64,000 nucleotides of DNA from Delphinapterus leucas (taxonomy: Eukaryota > Chordata > Mammalia > Artiodactyla > Monodontidae): NCBI RefSeq assembly GCF_002288925.2, contig NW_022098021.1:4227920-4291919 (forward strand), read 5' to 3'. The position numbers were made by a program, and so were the translations under genes. Under the pieces are notes generated by a model, which saw only the letters and a list, made by a program, of their open reading frames with translations, made no database searches and was not told the DNA's origin. Positions within the stretch are counted from its first letter, which is position 1. The number at the start of each line of letters is the position of its first letter. This document shows positions 55,036 to 64,000 of this stretch, piece by piece.

Positions 55036-57464
55036 GTGAGTGCGGGCTGCGGCCAGCCGGCTCCCTGTGCCCGGCCTTGACCCCTGCGCTGCTCGGTTTC
55101 GGGCCGGGCGGCTGCCCCGCGGGCAGAGGCGGGCGCGGGCCCCGCAGCCCCGCGGCCAAGTGAACTTGCTGCATTGCCCGGGCGCTCGGGCGGGCGGTGG
55201 GGCCCACTGCGGCCGCGCCGCCGCCCGCGCCCGCCCTGCAGCCCGGCGCATCCTCCCCGCCGGCTCCCGCGCCGGCCCGGGCTTCCCGCCGTCGCCGCGC
55301 GGCCCGGCGCCGTTCTCGCCCGCGCCGCCCCCCGGTCCCGGTGTGCGCCACCCGGCTGCGGGGCAGGCGCCCGCCATCCCGGCCGCAGGTGGCGCCCGGG
55401 CCTCGGCCCGCGCCGCACGCGTGGGCCCGGGGCTGCCTCGCGTCCGGGAGCCTCGCGTCCCTCCGGGCTGCGCGCGGTCTCGCCGCACCTGGCCCAGTCC
55501 CCGCGTGCCTGCCGCTCGGGTCCGGCCCTCTCCCCTCGGCTTCGCCCTCCCCGCGGCCGGTGCCCCCTCCCCCGGGGCTGCGGGCGCCCGTGGTCCTTGT
55601 CCCGGCCTCGGTAGCCGGGCTGGGCTCCGGGTGCCGGGAAGGGGTCGGCAGCCTGCGAGCGGCCCGCTGCGGGGCGCGAGGACTGGGCGCGCCGGGGCCC
55701 GCGGGCCGGGATGCGTCCTCCCGGGAGGCTCTCCCGGCGGGGCCTGGCTCTCGCGCCTCCTCCGCGCCGGGGCTTCTGCGAGGGGAAAGCCTTTGCCTCT
55801 CCTTGTGTGCTGCTTAACCGGCAATGGCGATTTCTTCTTGGTTCAGCTTCTGTGCAAGGGAGAGTTCCCTGGTGGAGAGCAGAGTTCTTAATTATTAAGA
55901 AACTCGGCTGTGGGTTTAAGGATGAATGGAGCATCTCGTTTCTTAGCTGCTATTGGGCGAAATAGGAATTCTTTCTCATTTGGGGATGAATTTTAAATTC
56001 TCAGTTATTACCAGCAGTAATTATTAAGTTTTTAACAACTGACAATTAAAAAGGCCTGTTTTTGCTTTGAAGCTCTTCAAATCAAATGCATCGTGGGGCA
56101 TGAAAGATTAAGAATCGGAATCCACATTTTTTAAGGGCAGGAGCCAGCCATTAGAAATGTTTTGCATCTTAAAAAAAATTAGGTTTGTCTAAAACTTAAA
56201 ATGTCTGCTTCTCTGTCAAAACTAGGTTCAAAGTGTTATAATTGACTTACTTCTCTATTGCCTCTAGGGCAAATTCTATTGAATGCTGGTTGCTTCTTTC
56301 TGTACGTGCTTTACCCAACTTTCCTTTTCTAGCAGTGAAACAATGCAGAGATTCTTTAAAGCTAGTTCTTTTATCTACTTGAGAGGTTAAACGAAAGAAA
56401 GCCGGGTTTGGCCTTTCCCATAGGCAGTTCTCATTGTGTGTCTGGTCTCCTTCCTAAGAGCGTCCACGTCATACTCATTTTTCTTCATTTTTTAAAGACC
56501 TCCTTAATTGATATTCATGAGAGTTGTGTCTTTTCAGATGTTTCAGGCTCACTAGGTTGGAAAGTTTGGTTGGCTTTATATAGTTACCGTCTGACCTGTA
56601 GTCTCTGTTTTCTTAACACAGTGAAAAGAAGCTCGTTCTGGAACTATCTCCTTATAGAAATTGTTCTTGCATGTCTGGTTGCTGACATGAAGTTGCATTA
56701 TAGCATTGTTTTCTCTGTTTGCCTCAGATTTATGACCTAATAGGCAGTGATGTGCTACACCATTTTTACAAAATCCTGAAAATAAAGGTGAAAAAAGACA
56801 CTTTGCCGAGTGGTCCTGCCAACATTATAGCACCCATCTCTTCTCAGTGTGTCCTTGTAGACGTGCCTTACCCTTCCCATGGAAGCCTTCATGTGGCAAG
56901 GAACCTTCTGGTTATTGGAACGTTTTGATTGAAATAGTTGCCTGTTATAAGTATTCAACATATAGCTCGTGGGCCACTGCTAATGGTCGTTTAGAGTTCC
57001 CAGGACTTTCTCTGGAGAATATTCGAGATTGTGTTTTCCACTCACAGGCTGCTATCATTCCTTACGTTTTCTTGGGAGTGCCTCCATATGGCTGGACAGA
57101 CTGCAAATGTTCGACTTCTCTTTTAAGTCCTGTTTTTTTCTTAGGGCCTGGTTTTCCTCTTTGAGGGCAGATGTTCTCGGGAGCTGCTCGTGGCGTTGGG
57201 ACCCATGCATGCCTCTTCCCCGCTGGTTCTCTGCCCCTGCCTTCATTTAAGGCTGGTAATGCAGGAATATCGTAGACCAGCAATGCGTAAATAACGCATG
57301 TTGTAACATACATTTACTGTCACTGTAGAGATAAATGGAGCAGGAAGTCTGAGTTCCCCCTTCCTCCTGGTCCTGTCGCCCCCCGTCTGGTCCTGTTTCT
57401 TTCTCCAGGGGTAACCGCACTTAATGCCATGGGGTAGTCACCTTTTTTATTCAGAAGCCCTTTA
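55036..57464 (+). other. Probable first intron, proximal part
   Basis: It begins with 'gtgagtgcgg'. The first 0.8 kb is still CpG island, then the sequence turns AT-rich. No second exon is recognised. One acceptor-like site ('tttgcctcag' at 56719-56728) is followed by a frame without recognisable homology. I do not call it an exon. Confidence 0.4.
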
Positions 57465-57700
57465 GTGGATGCCTGCGAAGTACCGGGCGCTGCTGTTTCG
57501 ATACTGGGATTGCAGAAATAGGAGACGACAGCTCCGAGGATGCTCGTGGTGGCGAGACGAACAGTTCGCGAGCAACGCGGCGGCTGCTGAGGCAGAGCCC
57601 GCGGTGAGGCCCGTGGAGCATCCCGTGAGTGGCCGGACCCACTCATTGGCCCGCTTTGTTCATTCAGCGAACTCCAGGGCTCACGGGGTGTTCGGGGACA
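57465..57700 (-). repeat. L2 3' end, GC-shifted copy
   Basis: 'taccgggcgctgctgtttcg' with 'atactgggattgcagaaata', and later 'ttgttcattcagcgaactcc', resemble the reverse complement of the L2 3' end ('gccaggcactgttctagg...ggatacagc'). It appears twice in tandem (also near 57656). The copy has risen in GC with its surroundings. Confidence 0.5.
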
Positions 57701-58580
57701 CAGGGGAACAAGGCAGGTGCCTCTGTGGGCCCCGGATGAGCTCCCGGTTCGGCGGCATCTGCGACCGTGGGAGCTGCTGGTCACGGCGCAGTGTGCTCCG
57801 AACGGGCCCTCGCGGAGCTGCCAGGATGACCAGAAACCCGAGCCTGGGGACGGTTCGGAGAGACGAGGAAAGCGCCCCCAGAAGTGCCAGGGGGGAAGGA
57901 GAGAGTACAGAGGCCTGTCGGGGACACGAGGCTTTGGAGCAGCTAGAGCCGAGGTTAGGGCTGCGTGGGGGTAGGGGGCCGGGGCGCCGCGGGGCGGGGG
58001 GGGGGGGGGTGAGCCGGGCCTCCGGGGCCCTTCGAGGCCCGTTAGGAGGGGCCTGGCCTCCCTGCTGGGTGACCAAAACGGCCGGAGCCTTCCGAGCTGA
58101 AGAAGGACGCAGTCAGACGTGCCCTTGGAGAACGGATAGCAGGGCAAGGCTGGAGGGAGGGGAGCCTGAGGGGGTAGGACGGCGTTGTCGGCGCGCGTGT
58201 GTGTGCGCGCGCGTGTGCTGGGAGAGCGAGGGCACAGGGCAGTGCCGAGTTGTGGCCTGGCGGCTGATGGGTGGTGAGGCCGTCCTTAGGCCCCAGGACA
58301 GCGAGCAGCCGCCGTTTGGGGGAAAGATGCTGCCCTTGTCAAGTTCAAGGTGCCTGCGGGACGCAGCGGTCAGTGGCCGCACTGGGATCCGGATATTGGG
58401 AGGTGTCTGGACTGGAGGCACGCGTGTGAGAGTTCTCAGCACCGGTTCCCAAACTGTTTGCCACAGTGAACTCGCAGGGAGTATGAGTTCGATGAAGGAC
58501 GCTCAGCAGTGCAAACAGCTGTCAGCCCTGCGGGACCTGCCTGCTCAGTTTCTCCAGGAGTTTATGTCACGTTCCTTCTG
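57701..58580. other. GC-rich patch downstream of the CpG island
   Basis: GC and CpG rise again. It contains a run of 14 G at 57996-58009 and an alternating purine-pyrimidine tract at 58192-58218. Long frames are open on both strands (370 codons plus, 275 minus) but are low in complexity, and the plus frame starts inside an L2 relic. No exon is called. It could be an intronic enhancer or an alternative promoter. Confidence 0.45.
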
Positions 58581-59920
58581 ATGACGTCATCCTTGCAAAG
58601 CTGGGGTTTCACTGGTTGCTGTTCTGCGTGCAGATCGGTGTGGACCAGGGAACGGGGGAGGTGCTATCCAGTCTGACTCCAAGGTGTGAGAAATTATGCT
58701 GTTTGTGTTTTACTGAAGAGAGAAGTGAAATACCCACTTTCTCTCGGTTGAAGTGTGCTGTTTTCAAATGGGTACTAAGTTGCTAGGACATAGATACTTG
58801 TTATTTGCAGTATCTAATGGTTCCATTACTCAGTAGGCATTTGTCCTTGCAATCAAGGCTGAGTGAACCGGTGCAGTGAGAAGAGAAAGTTCTAGAACCT
58901 CTGCCTTTGTTAATGGAGTAGATTCAAGAAGCTTGTGCAGAGCATGCGTAAAGAAAAGGAGTGGGGAGAATGGGATCTGAAGGACTCTTGTGTTTAAAAG
59001 ATAAGCTCCCACACTGAGACTGAAAGGATTGCGTGTCTGGGAAGCCATGGTCCAGGGAAACGTCGGCAAAGAGGGATGATAACAGCCAGGTCATTGTAAC
59101 ATAGCTGACGGCAGTGATGACACAGTGATGGGGACAGGAGTGAGATGGCTGGTTTGTAAGAGGGTTTCCTAGTGAGCGCGGGCCACAAAGTGTGCTGGTG
59201 CTGAAGGGTGACAGAGGAGGGTGGGTGAAGGGGGACCTTTTTTTCTTTTTTAATGGAGGGATTTGTGCGTATTAAAGTACCAAGAGAGAGAGGTTGCTAG
59301 ACAGAGGTTGCTAGATGGTGGTTTCAAAATTTCCATTGGTTTTAGCCCTAGGATGTAATTACTGATTTTGGTAAGAGGCATCACAGTGGAGCCTTATTGC
59401 CGTGGATTAAGGGGTGATGGTGCTAAGGGGGTGAAGCCAGTCAGGGGAGGCTGGATTTTGAAGAGGAGAGAAGGGCCTTCACTAGAGAGGAACGTCTGGC
59501 GCAGGGTGGAATGTTTTTAACAGTAGCTTTATTTTCTCTTATTAAAAACAAACTTTTTAGGATGCTGTTTTCCTTTTAAGGCATGCTTTTCCTAGGGCGG
59601 GTGGTCCTTCCAAGGGTGGGTTTATGTGCGCACAGCCTTGTCTTTTTCCAGGTCCTGGTGTCCTCTGGGGTCACATTATCTGTGACGTCCTCTCCGTTGC
59701 TGCCCTGTCCTGGTAGTGCTTTCTCAGCCACTTACCTCAAGGCCAGTCTTGTTTGTTTTGTGTCAGAGCCTATCCTCCTAACTTAATAGATGTCCCTAGA
59801 TTAGAATATTTTTCCATATTCTCGGACTTCAGTCCTGATCTTTAGAGCCACCCTGTTCTGTTTCTTCTTCCCCGGACCTGTGCCTGTTCTCTTTGAAGTT
59901 AGCTCTTTGCTTCTGTTGAC
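58581..59920. other. Unique sequence, probable intron
   Basis: No exon or clear repeat. Confidence 0.4.
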
Positions 59921-59943
59921 TTTTTTTTTTTTTTTTTTTTTTT
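59921..59943. repeat. Isolated T-tract
   Basis: 23 T without a SINE or L1 body beside it. Confidence 0.85.
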
Positions 59944-60224
59944 AATTTTAAACATCCCAAACATCCCAGGGTATTTTCCCACCTTTCAGGTCTACTAGAG
60001 CCTCTGGGCCTTGACCCTGAGCACAGCATCTGGGATCATTTCTAAACTTTGGACGAGTGACATTGTCCCTTGCTCCTCTTGTTGGGATGCCCTTTGACCT
60101 TCTGGAGCAGTGGTCTTGAAACTAATGTAAAGATGTCTTCAGCTATATTCTTGAACTTTTTCAATGTTTTATTTATTTTAATTTTTTTCTTTCAGTTTTT
60201 GCTTTCTGGTTCTTTTCAGGAGGT

Positions 60225-60345
60225 CCACACGTGTGTGAGTGCCTACTATGTATCACACTAGTTACTGGTGATAACAGTGTTGATACAGCCAAGGTCCAGT
60301 CGTCAAAAGCTAGAGAGGTAAGGCAGAGGGTCGATTGTCCAGCTC
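60225..60345 (-). repeat. L2 3' end fragment
   Basis: 'tgagtgcctactatgtatca' with 'actggtgataacagtgttga' is the reverse complement of the L2 3' end. Confidence 0.65.
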
Positions 60346-62679
60346 ACGTAACTATGAACTCCCTTCTGGTCAACAGCCAGACAGCGTGGTGCCTGTTCGA
60401 TAGGTGTGTCTGCCTTTGTCAGATAACCTCAGGTAAAGGCCTCGTTAGGTCATAGCCTTAGCTTGCAGTGGTGACACACATTGTCTTCCCCCAGCTCATG
60501 TGACCTTTGGTCTCTGAGTACTTCTGATTTCTGAAGACCGTATTGGGCCCGTAAAAGTTGTGCTCCAGCGCAATCCAAAGACTGCATCGCCTACTGCAAC
60601 CGTTGCATTTTAGTTCATCTCATAGCATCCTCTCATTGCGTGCTGGTACTTGTTTTTGTGCACATGAACAGTTCAGTGAAATTCTGTTGCAGTATAAAAG
60701 TATGGATGTGATTGACTGTGAACCACAACCCATGTAGCCATATTTTATCAGCTAAGTGGATGTAATAGTGTATTCTTTGCCATAGAAGGGCTTCAACAGA
60801 TACTTTCTCATTGGCTGAATATGTCATAAGTTTTGATTCATGACCTGAGCAGAGCACTACCCCTACTGTGTAATTTTAAAAACTTGATCTGAGTCATTTT
60901 GCCCTACTAATGTCACACTTATTTTTTCAGCTCCTCAAAATATGTGTATGACACAGGGGGTTTTGGTTTTTGCCTATTACCTTATGTAGTCCTGTGTTAG
61001 GGAATTACCTAGGCAGATATCAGCTTTCTGTTGACTTCGTAACTCTGCTGGGTGGTATTCTTTCCTCAGGTTAGACTGAATGCTTGAGGAGAGGCCATGG
61101 ATTTGAATTACTCCCTGTGGTGCATGGAAGGAATAGTGTCTAAACAGGAGGGAGCAACATGTCCAATCCAAAGGGAGGATGACATTAACCAGAAGGTTGC
61201 AAGGAGGTAGAGCCTGTGCTCACGTTGGCCTCATCTTGTGCGAGGCTGTCCACAGCCTAGAAAGCGGAGGAATAGATTCACTTTCCATCTCTGCAAAGTA
61301 AGACCTTAATTTTGGGGGCGTGATTGTAATTTTTCAGAATAGGACATTCGTCTGTTTCAATAGAAATGGGAAAACATTTGTTTTATAACCAACCCTGTAG
61401 ATTTAAAACATATCTTGGTTCTTAGTTTTCCATAACTCTAAACACCTTTTAGAGTTAACTACCTTGATTATTGGTTTAAAAACCAGCAGTCACAGAAACC
61501 CCCAAATTCCCCAGTCACCTGCCTTCAGATTTTAATTACACACTGCAAACAACTTTGTTTCCAAAGGCTTGACTAAAGTGGGAACTGTTCTTTGAGCTAT
61601 CCCAGGGAGGAAGATTATTAAAACGTTACTTCTTTTTTTAAAAATTGGCATTGTAATTTTGAACGGTTACAAGGCTTATCAGCGATAATGAAGTCCCTAC
61701 CTGAGCTGTAAATAAAAATGCACAGCTTCTGTGCTGTTTGTCCACTGCATCACATAGGCTAATTAAAGACTTCTTCCATTTCCAGTATGCCCAGTTCCTT
61801 CCATTCTACCCCTCCAAAAAAAAGAATTATGGCCATGACAAAACTTAGGGTATCATTTGAAAGAATTGTGTTAGGGCTTAGGCATTAAAGGGTTTAGGAC
61901 AGAATTTTTCTTTTAAACTACATTTATGGCTTCTTTTTCTGCTATGCAGTTTAGAAGTGTGTGACTTTATTTCTTAGGCTATTTGGTTGCTACTGATAGT
62001 CAAATTTCATTTGAGACAAACAGTATTGCCCTGCATTTTAATATTTACTCAGCATTTTTTCTCTTTTTGGACACTGATATAACTTAGATCAACTGTGTAT
62101 AAGTAAAAGTTGCATGTACAGTTTTTTTTAATGGAATGTATACTTTATCCAGTTTTTTACTGTTTGAGATGCTTATGATTTTATGGAACATAAGTGGTGG
62201 GAGCTTGTCTGTCTTGTCCCCCATTAAATAAAGATTTGAATGAACTCATAGGAAATGCTCATCATGATAAAGCTGTATATAAATAATGAGAATCAAAACT
62301 ACATGAGGATCAGGAATGAAAACAACAAAACCTGTACTTTCAGTGATGGTTGAGCCTCCCAAGTTGGTGTTTTAGATGTGGTGGGCTTACTTGAATAATG
62401 CAGCGTGTCAGTGACTCAGCACGAGAAGCACCTCTTGGCTTGCAGTGGTGTGTGTTGGAAGCTCTGCTGGAATTCAGTTAGTTTATTCCTCCACTTACAG
62501 ATGGTTTGAAGGCTGTTGTATTCTGCCTCCTATATTAATGCTGGAAGGCATGGATCATATGTGGATTTTTTTGCTCTCGTGTATGTTTTGGAGGGAGAAT
62601 GTATGAGGAGATTTGGAATCAGGTGGACAAAATCCTCTGAGCCTGAAAGTCCTGCCAGGCCAGCATAATCTTAATATCT
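60346..62679. other. Long unique AT-rich stretch, probable intron
   Basis: About 2.3 kb with no recognisable young repeat. 61.4-62.2 kb is AT-rich, non-coding and free of transposons. Sequence of this kind is often conserved regulatory DNA, but conservation cannot be judged here. Confidence 0.4.
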
Positions 62680-64000
62680 AATATTGTCAAGGATGTTACG
62701 AGAAAAAAATCATAGGACAGTCTCATTCATGAACATGCTTGCAAAAATCCTAAAAAATAACAATTAGATCTATCAACATAAAATGATAATATATCATGAA
62801 CAATTTGTGTTTATCCTAGAATGCAGTGTCGGTTTAGCATTCAACAAATCCAATGCGTCTCACCATATTGATGGAGAAAAAAACTATACAGTCATCATTA
62901 GATGCAGGAAACACTAAAATTTAATATCTATTCATGATGAAAAACTTTTAAGCAAACTAGGAAGAGTATCGGCAAGAAAACTTAGAGCAAATATCATATT
63001 AGTGTTGAAATAATGAAAAGTTATCTTCTAAAATTGGAAATGAGATAAGGATGCTTGTAATTACCACATTTATTCAGCATTATATTGTAGGTTCTTGCCA
63101 GCGCAGTAAGGTAAGAAAAAGAAATAAAAAATACTAGAGTTGGAAAAGAAGGAAAAAATTCAGTATATGCAGGTGAAACTATTGTGTATGCAGAAACATC
63201 CAAAAGAATCCGTGTAAGTTATTAGACTTAAGGTGTGTCTTTAGCATGGTTGCTAGATTCTCTATAGCCGTAAACAATTAGAAAACGAAGTTAATAAAGG
63301 TACTACTTATAATAGCATTAAAAATCCAAACATATAGGAATAGAACTTGTAAGAAATTTATAATACCTTTACGTAGGAAACCGTAAAATATTTAGAGAAT
63401 TTAAGGAACAGGTAAGAAAAGAGGGAATATACCATGTTCATGGTATGAAAGACTAAATATAGAGATGTCCGTTCACCCTAAATTGATATAGATACTGTTC
63501 AACCCTAGTCCATAGCATGAAAAAATCTTAGGAGGTGGAAATTGACTGTCTGTTTCTAGAATTTATATAAATGTAGAGGGCAAAGAATTTCAAGACACCC
63601 TTGAAGAACAACAGGTGGCAGGACTTATCAGATATCAAGAGTTTATAAAGTTGTAATATTCTAGACCATGTGGTATTGTCACAACTGTGGGCAAACAGAT
63701 GAATGAAACTGAACAGAAAGACCTGAAACAGAACCAAACATCTGTAGACATCTGATTATGTTAAGTGTAAAATAGTTTGGAAAGGATGGTCTTTTCAGTC
63801 GTTGGTGTGTGATCCTTGAGATGGATGTCCATAAATGACATTTGACACAAAATTTTATAACATACACAAATTTTATAACATACACAAAAATCAATGCCAG
63901 ACAGACTGTAGATCTAAAGATGAAAGGTAAAAAATAATATAGGGTAGCTTCATGGCCTAGAGTAGGGAAAAATGTCTTAAATAGAGAGCCCTGACCGTGA
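62680..64000 (+). repeat. Ancient L1M/HAL1-type ORF2 remnant, runs off the window
   Basis: 'tcattcatgaacatgcttgc', 'aaatcctaaaaaataac', 'gtttatcctagaatgcagtg' and 'tactacttataatagcatta' are decayed versions of the L1 ORF2 series ('atccttaacaaaatactagc', 'ggatttatcccagggatgca', 'ccatttaccattgcaacaaa'). No frame is open for long. An 18-bp direct repeat, 'aaattttataacatacac', lies at about 63850-63886. The element continues past the right end. Confidence 0.8.

Larger units (their letters stand above)
54650..55830. promoter_or_regulatory. CpG island
   Basis: About 1.2 kb that is visibly very GC-rich and dense in CpG, in sharp contrast to both flanks. CpG survives despite genome-wide decay, which implies an unmethylated, constitutively open promoter in the germ line. 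Long frames are open on all sides because stop codons are AT-rich. These frames should not be taken as genes. Confidence 0.95.

Noticed and set aside
54666..55934. A 422-codon minus-strand open frame, plus overlapping 372- and 283-codon frames, across the CpG island
   Set aside because: All frames are open at once because the DNA is very GC-rich. The translations are Arg/Gly/Pro/Ala low-complexity with no domain.
56719..56800. Possible second exon after the acceptor-like 'tttgcctcag'
   Set aside because: The frame that follows has no recognisable homology and no donor I can pair with confidence. Such sites are common by chance in introns.
1..64000. CRISPR arrays, operons or phage/plasmid modules
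   Set aside because: There are no regularly spaced repeats with unique spacers and no prokaryotic coding density. The repeat content is mammalian.

Overview
This 64 kb window is mammalian nuclear DNA, almost certainly from a cetacean (whale or dolphin). The main evidence is about a dozen and a half SINEs with a tRNA-derived head and the start 'cttccctggtggcgcagtgg', as in the CHR SINE families of cetaceans, hippopotamus and ruminants. The short, young form, with the tail 'aggcccgcgtaccgc' before the poly(A), is the one abundant in whales. The background is generic placental-mammal repeats: MIR, L2, MER5A, MLT1 LTRs, old L1M and younger L1 3' ends. One 100-base run of N (36688-36787) marks an assembly gap. 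There is no bacterial or viral gene organisation, no operon, no CRISPR array, and no multi-exon coding gene that can be read directly.

Layout. 1-31 kb: intergenic or intronic sequence with short interspersed repeats. These include a MER5A split by a CHR SINE (7.2-7.7 kb), MLT1 LTR remnants (0.5, 9.2 and 17.8 kb), a pair of adjacent datable insertions at 16.2-17.5 kb, and a mariner-type MITE at 29.9 kb. 32.9-36.2 kb: one L1 insertion of about 3.3 kb whose 5' half is inverted (twin priming). 36.5 kb: a SINE containing the assembly gap. 37-54 kb: more MIR, L2, L1 and SINE sequence, including three same-strand SINEs within 45.6-46.4 kb and an old L1 at 51.5-52.5 kb. 54.65-55.83 kb: a strong CpG island with paired CCAAT boxes and GC boxes. 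It has a candidate first coding exon (54988-55035, plus strand) that ends at a good GT splice donor. 55.8-64 kb: probable first intron of that gene, with a second GC-rich patch at 57.5-58.4 kb and an ancient, decayed L1 at 62.7-64 kb.

Interpretation. The only cellular gene feature I can support is the CpG-island promoter and a first exon encoding 16 residues with an arginine-rich tract. I cannot name the gene. Most long open reading frames are L1 ORF2 remnants, SINE translations or GC-rich artefacts. I found no convincing previously undescribed biological system. The most informative observations are retrotransposition structures: twin-priming inversion, nested insertions with intact target-site duplications, and a possible tail-only insertion. 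Repeat family names come from recalled consensus features, not from a database search, and boundaries without a stated target-site duplication are approximate.
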